64,000 nucleotides of DNA from Pseudomonas alcaligenes (GTDB taxonomy: Bacteria > Pseudomonadota > Gammaproteobacteria > Pseudomonadales > Pseudomonadaceae): contig NZ_CP154874.1 in assembly GCF_041729615.1 (NCBI RefSeq), positions 2,919,001 through 2,983,000 of the forward strand, in the 5' to 3' direction. Of the stretch, positions 58,020 to 64,000 are shown piece by piece (position 1 is the stretch's first letter; each line of letters begins with the position of its first letter). The notes below the pieces were generated by a model. The model was not told where the DNA came from. It did no database searches and saw nothing but the letters and a program-made list of their open reading frames with translations. The position numbers and the translations under genes were made by a program.

Positions 58020-58084
58020 GGGGTGTGTTCGGAGTGCGCCGAAGAACGGACGCAAAAAGGCGACGGATGGTCTGTCTCGGCAAT

Positions 58085-59896
58085 CTACAGCGACTTCCAG
58101 AGTGAGTCAAAGTCTTCCTCGCCGCCTTTGCCGGGCTCCTGCGCTGCTGTGACCGAAGTCCCGCTCGGCGGTTTGCCTTCGCCTAGCACGCGGTATTCGA
58201 ACTGGCTGAAGCTGCCACTGCCGGCCTGTTTGCGGCTGAGTATGGCGCGGGTTTCCTCGCCGTTGTGGTTGATCTGTACCTTGTGGCTCTCCTGGAACGG
58301 CAGGCGCGGAGTGATCAGCGTGGCCGGGCGCGAAATCACGCGGATCTCCGGCAGCAGCAGGGCGCGCAGGTACTGGCTGTTCTGCTCGCTCTTGCGCACC
58401 AGCTGCACGCCGCAGGGCTGAGCGTGCGGAGCGATCAGCTCGATGCCCATCTGCGTGCCGCCGCCGCGCACCTGGCGAATCCAGCGCACCACGGCCACGC
58501 TCCAGGGTTGGTCGGCGGCGTCCTGGATGCCCAGCAGTTCGCCGGCCTGCAGCTGCGCGGGGACTTCCCGCGGCCAGCTCAGGCAATAGCCGCCGGGGCT
58601 GTGGTTGATGATCGACAGCTCGTAGGACGGGTAGCTCTCGGACTTGTCCTCGATGCCCGGCTCGCCATTCTTCGCGGCACTCTTGTACTGGATCTCCTCC
58701 AGCGGCATGCCGGGTTCCCAGCGGCTCTCGCGCTGTGCGTCGAAGGCGCTGGACCAGATGTCCGGCCCGCTCTTGGCTCCGCCAGGGCCGAACTGAGCGC
58801 TGCGCGGTGCTTCCGGGTGCTGCAGCAGCTCGCTGAAGCTGCGTCTACCGGCCAGGTTGAAGTGCAGCGCCGACATGCCAATGCACAGGGTCAGGTTGCC
58901 GCGCCCCGGGGTGCGCTGGAAGGTGCGCTCGGCGATGTCGCCCCAGGCCGAGGCCAGGTGCTGCAGCAGCTCCAGCGACATGCCCTCGGGCACTTGCAGG
59001 CGATGCGTGGCGAGTTCCTGTGGCGGCAGCAGGAGGTATTCCTTGATGGCATCGACCAGGTCATGCGGGTCGAGGCCCAGCAGGTGGTGCAGTTCCGCCT
59101 CGCCGAACAGCGACTTGTAGCGCGGCGGACCATCCAGCTGCGGGGCGATGACGAACAGGCTGTGCGGCTCGTCGGCCGGCTGCAGGCTGGCCAGGCTGCT
59201 CCAGTGCTCCAGTGCCTCGGCCAGGCGGGCGATGCCGTTCTGACGCAGCTGGTTGCAGCGCGCGCAGCCGAGCAGCAGGGCGCCGATGTAGGCCTGCTCC
59301 TGGCTCAGGCTCTGGCCGTTGCGGGCCAGGCCGTCGCGGACCTGTACCCGCTGCAGACCGTGCTGGCGGGCCAGGCGATAGAGCTGGTGCAGTTCCAGCC
59401 AGAGGCCTTCGGGAACCGGGCAGTAAAGCTGGCTGGCCCGCACCAGTGGCGCGCACAGGCTGTGGCTGGCGCGCTGCAGGGCGACGGTCAGCAGCTGCGG
59501 GCGCTCCTTGGCGAAGCGCGGTAGTTCTTCGACGATGATCTGCTTGTAGCCGCTGGCCAGGTGGCTCTGCAGGGCCTGGCAGAGGTTGGCGACCTTGCGC
59601 GGGCGCTCGTCGAGCACGATGGACTGGTTGAGGAAGTGGCGTTCCAGGTGGTTGCAGACGAAGTGCACTTCCGGGCGCAGCAGCTCCAGCAGCTGCAGGC
59701 GATTGTCCGCCGGGGTGATCAGCTGGTTCAGCTCGATCAGGCCCTGGTACAGCTGGCGAGCGGTTTCACCGATATTGGCCTTGGGCAGGCCGGCGATCCA
59801 GCGCTTCATCTCCCGCGGGCTGGCATCGCAGAACGACAGACCTCGCCTGGCGGGGGTGGGGGCGCGCAAGAACAGGTGAGGGCTTTGTTTATCCAT
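58085..59896 (-). CDS. Conserved protein upstream of fimX, possible C-terminal PilZ-type domain (603 aa)
   Basis: The protein is soluble and helical in its first ~380 residues (GLPKANIGETARQLYQGLIE, LRPEVHFVCNHLERHFLNQS). The C-terminal ~200 residues are beta-rich and contain YELSIINHSPGGYCLSWPRE, which resembles the N/D-x-S-x-x-G part of a PilZ c-di-GMP-binding motif, though I cannot see the matching RxxxR. It corresponds in order to PA4958 and lies 65 bp upstream of fimX on the same strand, so co-transcription and a role in c-di-GMP signalling or pili are plausible. It has no signal peptide or membrane helix. Confidence 0.7.
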   Translation of the reverse strand: MDKQSPHLFLRAPTPARRGLSFCDASPREMKRWIAGLPKANIGETARQLYQGLIELNQLITPADNRLQLLELLRPEVHFVCNHLERHFLNQSIVLDERPRKVANLCQALQSHLASGYKQIIVEELPRFAKERPQLLTVALQRASHSLCAPLVRASQLYCPVPEGLWLELHQLYRLARQHGLQRVQVRDGLARNGQSLSQEQAYIGALLLGCARCNQLRQNGIARLAEALEHWSSLASLQPADEPHSLFVIAPQLDGPPRYKSLFGEAELHHLLGLDPHDLVDAIKEYLLLPPQELATHRLQVPEGMSLELLQHLASAWGDIAERTFQRTPGRGNLTLCIGMSALHFNLAGRRSFSELLQHPEAPRSAQFGPGGAKSGPDIWSSAFDAQRESRWEPGMPLEEIQYKSAAKNGEPGIEDKSESYPSYELSIINHSPGGYCLSWPREVPAQLQAGELLGIQDAADQPWSVAVVRWIRQVRGGGTQMGIELIAPHAQPCGVQLVRKSEQNSQYLRALLLPEIRVISRPATLITPRLPFQESHKVQINHNGEETRAILSRKQAGSGSFSQFEYRVLGEGKPPSGTSVTAAQEPGKGGEEDFDSLWKSL

Positions 59897-60077
59897 TCAG
59901 GGGTCAGCGTCTATGCAGGCAGGCGGGCCATCCCTTTCTGACGAAGGGCTTCCTGTGACTCTAGCAGCATCGTATCGCACTGACAGCCATGCTTTTGTCA
60001 GGCAATCCGCAGCATTCGACCCAAGTGGTTTGCCGGATGTTCCGCAGCCGCCCGTTGCGGCGGCTGCGCCACCGGGC

Positions 60078-60941
60078 TCAGGCGCTGCGCGGCAGTGCCA
60101 GGGCCTGGCCCATGCGTACCGGGCTGCCGGCAGCGAGGCCCTCGGCCCATTGCACCTGCTGTGGGCCGAACAGCACGATAGCGGTGGAGCCCAGCTTGAA
60201 GCGGCCCAGCTCGCCACCCTTGGCCAGCTCGATGGCGGCGCGGGCAGCCTCGTCGTAGCGGGTGGTCTTCAGTTCGCGCTTGGGCGGCGTGACCAGGCCG
60301 GCCCAGACCGTCTCGATGCTGGCCACTATCATGGCGCCGACCAGCACCATGGCCATCGGCCCGCGCTCGGTGTCGAACAGGCAGACCACTCGCTCGTTGC
60401 GGGCGAACAACTCGGGCACGTTCTCCGCGGTGGTCTGGTTGACCGAGAACAGCCGGCCCGGCACATAGACCATTTCCCTCAGGGTGCCGGCCAGCGGCAT
60501 GTGCACGCGGTGGTAGTCCTTGGGCGACAGGTAGATGGTGGCGAAGTCGCCGCCCATGAAGGGCGCCGCGCGCTCGGCATCGCCGCCGAGCAGTTCCAGC
60601 ACGCTGAAGCTGTGGCCCTTGGCCTGGAAGCAGCGGCCTTGTTCGATCGGGCCGAGCTGGCTGACCGCGCCGTCGGCCGGGCAGAGGATGGCGCCGGGGG
60701 CTTCATCCAGCGGGCGGGCACCGTCCTTCAGGGCACGGGTGAAAAAGGCGTTGAAGTGCTCGTAGGCGGTCAGGTCCTCGACCTGGGCCTCGGCCATGTT
60801 CACCTGGTACTGCCTGGCGAACCAGCCGATCAGGCGATCCTTGAACCAGGCGGCACGGCACTCGGCGGCGCAGCCGATCAGGCGCGACAGCAGGTGGTGC
60901 GGCAGCAGGTACTGGCTGAGGATAAACAGGCGCTCTTTCAT
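60078..60941 (-). CDS. psd: Phosphatidylserine decarboxylase proenzyme Psd (287 aa)
   Basis: Psd makes phosphatidylethanolamine from phosphatidylserine at the inner membrane. Typical features are [40 protein letters not shown], the catalytic Asp-His region [12 protein letters not shown] and [20 protein letters not shown], and the self-cleavage motif LGST in [13 protein letters not shown] near residue 255, where the Ser becomes the pyruvoyl group. I chose ATG 60941 because AAGGAA is 5 nt upstream. It follows rhdA by 14 bp on the same strand and is probably co-transcribed. Confidence 0.96.
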   Translation of the reverse strand: MKERLFILSQYLLPHHLLSRLIGCAAECRAAWFKDRLIGWFARQYQVNMAEAQVEDLTAYEHFNAFFTRALKDGARPLDEAPGAILCPADGAVSQLGPIEQGRCFQAKGHSFSVLELLGGDAERAAPFMGGDFATIYLSPKDYHRVHMPLAGTLREMVYVPGRLFSVNQTTAENVPELFARNERVVCLFDTERGPMAMVLVGAMIVASIETVWAGLVTPPKRELKTTRYDEAARAAIELAKGGELGRFKLGSTAIVLFGPQQVQWAEGLAAGSPVRMGQALALPRSA

Positions 60942-60955
60942 CGGGTTTCCTTGCA

Positions 60956-61771
60956 TCAATGTTCGATCGGGGTGTCGGGCAGGTTGCCCCATTCGGACCA
61001 GGAGCCGGCATAGGCCTTGATCCGCGGATAGCCCAGCGCCTTGGCCACCAGGTAGGTGAAGCCGGAGCGGCGATGGGTCTGGCAGTGGGTGATCACTTCC
61101 TTGTCCTTGCTGATGCCGAGGCTCTCCAGAATCTCGGCCATGTCGGCACGGATGCGCAGGCCGCGTTGCGCATCCATGCCGGCGGTCCACTCGAAGTTGA
61201 TGGCGCCGGGGATGTGGCCGCCGCGTGCTGCCAGCACCTTCTCGCCGCTGAACTCGGCGGGCGAGCGGGCGTCCCAGATCGCCAGGTCGGCCGCGCCCAG
61301 GCGGCTCTGCAGGTAATCGCGGCTGGCGGTGGGCTCGTCGTGCAGGGTGAGGGCAACACTGGCGGCGACCGTCGCCGGCATCGCCTGGCTCAGTTCGCGA
61401 CCTTCCCCCAGCCAGGCCTGCAGGCCGCCGTTGAGATAGTGGTACTGCGCGTGGCCGATCACGTCGAGCAGCCAGATGAAGCGCCCGGCCCAGCCACCGC
61501 CCTCGTCGTCGTAGACCACGTAGACGGCTTCGGCGCGATGCCCCAGTTCGCCGAACAGCGACTCCAGCTGGGTTTGTTCCGGCAGCAAGCCGGGCGCCGG
61601 CGGCTGACCCCGCTGGGTGCGCTTGCCGTCGACCCAGCGGGCGCCCGGGATATGCCCCTCGGCGTAGCGGGCGGCGGCGCTGAGATCGACCAGGATCAGC
61701 TCGGGTGCCTGCAGGCGGCTGGCCAGCTCGGCCGGTTCGATCACCAGCGGCAGGCCGGAGAAGGCGGACAT
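60956..61771 (-). CDS. rhdA: Thiosulfate sulfurtransferase (rhodanese) RhdA (271 aa)
   Basis: Two rhodanese domains are arranged in tandem. The inactive first one has [20 protein letters not shown]. The active second one has [35 protein letters not shown] and the active-site loop [12 protein letters not shown], whose Cys carries the persulfide. That loop is close to the CQTHHRSG of Azotobacter vinelandii RhdA and P. aeruginosa PA4956. The enzyme moves sulfane sulfur from thiosulfate to cyanide or thiols. It is 46 bp downstream of the HDOD gene and directly upstream of psd. Confidence 0.95.
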   Translation of the reverse strand: MSAFSGLPLVIEPAELASRLQAPELILVDLSAAARYAEGHIPGARWVDGKRTQRGQPPAPGLLPEQTQLESLFGELGHRAEAVYVVYDDEGGGWAGRFIWLLDVIGHAQYHYLNGGLQAWLGEGRELSQAMPATVAASVALTLHDEPTASRDYLQSRLGAADLAIWDARSPAEFSGEKVLAARGGHIPGAINFEWTAGMDAQRGLRIRADMAEILESLGISKDKEVITHCQTHRRSGFTYLVAKALGYPRIKAYAGSWSEWGNLPDTPIEH

Positions 61772-61817
61772 GCGGAGTCTCCGAGGTGGAATGGAAAGGC
61801 GGATTGTAGCGGAAAGG

Positions 61818-63347
61818 TCAGGCGCCGCGGCGGGCGAAGGTGGCCAGGGCGCGCTCGATGCATTGCACGGTCTTGCCGAACACCTGTGCCGCCGCGGCGC
61901 CGATGTCGCCGCCGCCCTGGTCGGCGACCAGCAGCATCACCACCCGGCCGTTGCTGGCCAGCGAACGCAGGATCAGGTGTTCGCCGCTGAACAGCGCCTT
62001 GAGGCTGCCCGGCAGCAGGGCGGAGACCTGGGCCAGGTTGGCCGGGCTCAGGCGCAGCTGTCCGGGTTCGGCCAGCAGGCGGCGCAGTACCTGGCTCTGC
62101 GCCGGCTCCAGGCGCAGCTGCGCCGCCGCTGCGGGCAGGCCGGCCGCCTGCTGGGCCAGCAGGCGGCTGTGCGTGCGGTCGGCCAGCAGGATCAGCACGC
62201 GCTGCATGCCGCCGGCCTGCAGGGCCTGGCTGGCGCAGTCGGTCAGCTGCAGTACGTTGGCAAAGGACGAGGGCTGGGCCAGCAGGCGTGCGCAATGCTG
62301 TTTCCACTGCTCCAGCTGTGGATTCGCCGCAGGCTTGGGCGCCGCAGGCGGAGCCAGGTGCTTCAGGCGGCAGGCATCCCAGGGCCACAGCAGCGCTTCG
62401 GCCGGGTGCCACAGCTCGCCCCGATCATGCAGGCGCGCGCTCTGTGCGGCCTGCTGATGCACCAGTTGCTGCAGTTCCGGCAGGGCCAGCTGCAGGTAGA
62501 GTCCGGTCAGGCGCTGCCAGCGCAGATGGTGCTCGCAGCTCCAGTTGTGATGGCTGGACAGGGCCAGGCCGTTCGCCAGCAGGATGCTGTTGCCCGGCTG
62601 GGTCAGCCAGCGGCGCAGCGGTGGGTCGGCGTCGAGCATCTGCTGCTGGTGCAGCGGGTGCTGGTTGTCGCGGGCGATGTGCAAGGCCTTGACCAGCAGG
62701 CGCCGGTCCTCGACCAGCAGGCGATAACCCCGGATGATCCAGTCGGGCAGGCGCCACTGCCGGGCCAGCGCCAGGCACAGCGCCAGCAGCGGTGTGCCGA
62801 GCAGTTCGCGTTCGACCTTGGGCGCCGGCTCGCCGCAACCCAGGACGCGGCGTTCCCAGGCCTCGAACAGCTCGGGATGGGCCGCCACCAGCGGCCACAG
62901 CGGGGCGAGAAACAGCAGGCTGCCCCAGTGGATTTCCTGCCACAGGCGCGCCAGGCGCCCGGCGAACAGGCCGCTGGCCTGCTGCGAAGCATGCAGGCTG
63001 ATCAGTTGCAGTTGGCGCAGCGGCAGGGGTATCTGCGCCTCGTCCAGCAACGGCAGCTGCTCCAGCAGGGCTTCCGCACGCTTCAGGCCGAGGCGGTTGA
63101 GGGCCATCTCCAGGCTTTCCGCCGGTTCGCCGAAACTCCCGGCGCTGCGGTTGGCCTCGCGCAGCATGGCCAGGGCGATGGCCGGGCTGTGCTGCATCTG
63201 CTCGGCGATGTCGCGCAGCGACTTGCGGCCGTCCTGCAGGGTGCGGCGCACGGTCTCGTGGTGGTGGCGGGCGACGGGCAGGCGCACCTCGTCCAGCTGC
63301 TTGAGCCAGGCGTCGAGACTGCGAGGACGGCTTGCGGATATGGGCAT
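61818..63347 (-). CDS. HDOD domain-containing protein (509 aa)
   Basis: The N-terminal ~240 residues form an HDOD-type domain: VRLPVARHHHETVRRTLQDG, IAEQMQHSPAIALAMLREAN, ESLEMALNRLGLKRAEALLE and SLHASQQASGLFAGRLARLW. The metal-binding HD pair of true HD hydrolases is not visible, as usual for HDOD. The C-terminal region (~330-505) may be GAF-like (LQLTDCASQALQAGGMQRVL). HDOD proteins act in signalling and motility in pseudomonads; its divergence from motA and its position near fimX fit such a role. No membrane segment is seen. Confidence 0.82.
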   Translation of the reverse strand: MPISASRPRSLDAWLKQLDEVRLPVARHHHETVRRTLQDGRKSLRDIAEQMQHSPAIALAMLREANRSAGSFGEPAESLEMALNRLGLKRAEALLEQLPLLDEAQIPLPLRQLQLISLHASQQASGLFAGRLARLWQEIHWGSLLFLAPLWPLVAAHPELFEAWERRVLGCGEPAPKVERELLGTPLLALCLALARQWRLPDWIIRGYRLLVEDRRLLVKALHIARDNQHPLHQQQMLDADPPLRRWLTQPGNSILLANGLALSSHHNWSCEHHLRWQRLTGLYLQLALPELQQLVHQQAAQSARLHDRGELWHPAEALLWPWDACRLKHLAPPAAPKPAANPQLEQWKQHCARLLAQPSSFANVLQLTDCASQALQAGGMQRVLILLADRTHSRLLAQQAAGLPAAAAQLRLEPAQSQVLRRLLAEPGQLRLSPANLAQVSALLPGSLKALFSGEHLILRSLASNGRVVMLLVADQGGGDIGAAAAQVFGKTVQCIERALATFARRGA

Positions 63348-63384
63348 GCGGGTTGAGCCAAACTGGCTTTTCGCCTTTACTGCC

Positions 63385-63411
63385 TATAGTCTGGCGCAAT
63401 ACTTCCGATAA
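63385..63411 (+). promoter_or_regulatory. Sigma-28 (FliA) promoter match for motA
   Basis: TATAGTCT-N11-TCCGATAA matches the enteric FliA consensus TAAAGTTT-N11-GCCGATAA at 6/8 and 7/8 with exact spacing, and lies 55 bp upstream of the motA start. Stator genes are late, FliA-dependent flagellar genes in many gammaproteobacteria, which supports the call. Confidence 0.75.
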
Positions 63412-63415
63412 TTAG

Positions 63416-63438
63416 AAGGGTTGTTTGAAATAACCCTT
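63416..63438. promoter_or_regulatory. Palindrome at the motA transcription start
   Basis: Arms AAGGGTTGTTT and AAATAACCCTT around a single central G form an inverted repeat with one mismatch, which would be a G-U pair in RNA. It begins 4 bp after the sigma-28 -10, so it overlaps the expected start site. It could be an operator or a 5' hairpin. Confidence 0.5.
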
Positions 63439-63466
63439 TCGACTGACTCATCAAGCTCAATTCCCC

Positions 63467-64000
63467 ATGATCAAGATCATCGGCATCCTGGTAGTCCTCG
63501 GCTGCGTTCTTGGCGGTTTCATTCTGTCCGGTGGCAAGTTCATGGCCCTGGTGCATCCCTTCGAGGTGATGATCATCGGCGGTGCGGCCCTCGGCGCCTT
63601 CCTCCAGGCCAACCCCAGCAGCGCCTTCATGACGGTGTTCAAGAAGTCGCTGAAGATGTTCAGCAGCCGCTTCACCCATGCCTTCTACTTGGAAGTGCTG
63701 AAGCTGCTCTACGAGATCCTCAACAAGAGCCGCCGCGAGGGCATGATGGCCATCGAGGCCGATGTCGAGGATCCCAACGCCAGCCCGATCTTCAGCAAGT
63801 ACCCGGCCATCCTCAAGGATGCGCAGATGACCGCCTTCATCTGCGACTACCTGCGCATCATGTCCAGCGGCAACATGGCGCCCCATGAGCTGGAGAACCT
63901 GTTCGACATGGAGCTGGCCAGCCTCAAGGAAGAGCTGGAGCACCCGGCCCACGCGGTGGCCAAGGTCGCCGACGGCATGCCGGCCATGGGTATCGTGGCG
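63467..64000 (+). CDS. motA: Flagellar motor stator protein MotA (3' end off window)
   Basis: The first 178 codons are present. The N-terminus MIKIIGILVVLGCVLGGFIL is transmembrane helix 1 and FEVMIIGGAALGAFLQANPS helix 2. The cytoplasmic loop follows with VFKKSLKMFSSRFTHAFYLE, LNKSRREGMMAIEADVEDPN and MELASLKEELEHPAHAVAKV, including the Arg/Glu residues that contact FliG. The window ends at the start of helix 3 (ADGMPAMGIVA). MotA with MotB forms the proton-driven stator; motB should lie just beyond the edge. The upstream FliA-type promoter and palindrome are described separately. Confidence 0.95.
   Translation, partial: MIKIIGILVVLGCVLGGFILSGGKFMALVHPFEVMIIGGAALGAFLQANPSSAFMTVFKKSLKMFSSRFTHAFYLEVLKLLYEILNKSRREGMMAIEADVEDPNASPIFSKYPAILKDAQMTAFICDYLRIMSSGNMAPHELENLFDMELASLKEELEHPAHAVAKVADGMPAMGIVA

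Overview
The window is chromosomal DNA from a high-GC gammaproteobacterium, almost certainly a Pseudomonas close to the P. aeruginosa/P. alcaligenes side of the genus. Three things support this. The proteins are strongly pseudomonad in character (FimX, WapP/WapQ, RhdA with a CQTHRRSG loop, Pseudomonas-type SerB). Codon use is GC-rich throughout. The order aceF-aceE-glnE-ilvE-waaF-waaC-waaG-waaP-wapP-wapQ ... waaL-msbA-hldE ... waaA ... serB-fimX ... psd-rhdA-motA follows, as I remember it, the P. aeruginosa PAO1 region PA5016 down to PA4954. I see no rRNA, tRNA, CRISPR array, insertion sequence or phage gene.

Layout. (1) 1-6626, minus strand: a type VI secretion cassette, hcp - vgrG - VasX/BTH_I2691-like pore-forming effector - candidate membrane immunity protein that runs off the left edge. 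The last three genes overlap by 4 bp each, and the final gene drops to about 40% G+C. (2) 6.9-19 kb: housekeeping and signalling genes. These are an acyl-CoA dehydrogenase, rlmJ, a short sensorless chemoreceptor, an HD-GYP phosphodiesterase, a PadR regulator divergent from a RetSat/CrtI-like oxidoreductase across two matching palindromes, a YjfB-like small protein, msrA, and a PAS/GAF/GGDEF-EAL protein. (3) 19.1-26.6 kb: aceEF (pyruvate dehydrogenase) divergent from glnE, with two FadR/PdhR-type operator-like palindromes between them. (4) 26.6-47.8 kb: ilvE followed by a long LPS inner/outer-core locus. It holds heptosyltransferases, WaaG, five kinase-fold proteins (six domains), an O-carbamoyltransferase, four glycosyltransferase-like genes, an O-antigen ligase, a WaaZ-like protein, MsbA, Mig-14, a PIG-L deacetylase and HldE. 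(5) 47.8-55.9 kb: an aldo/keto reductase-FAD oxidase-SMR pump group, waaA (Kdo transferase), a YdjM-like membrane protein, an AhpA/YtjB-like protein and serB. (6) 55.9-64 kb: fimX, a possible PilZ-type protein, psd, rhdA, an HDOD protein, and motA at the right edge behind a good sigma-28 (FliA) promoter match.

How the genes work together: the centre of the window builds and exports the LPS core. HldE supplies ADP-heptose, WaaA/WaaC/WaaF/WaaG extend the core, WaaP and relatives phosphorylate it, WapO carbamoylates it, MsbA flips lipid A-core and WaaL adds O-antigen. Several c-di-GMP proteins (EAL, HD-GYP, FimX) and MotA tie the flanks to surface motility. Notable items are the T6SS toxin cassette, a dispersed GC-rich repeat inserted in frame inside vgrG, the expanded LPS-kinase family with two altered catalytic loops, a WaaZ-like gene next to waaL, and paired operators in two divergent intergenic regions. 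No intergenic stretch exceeds 300 bases.
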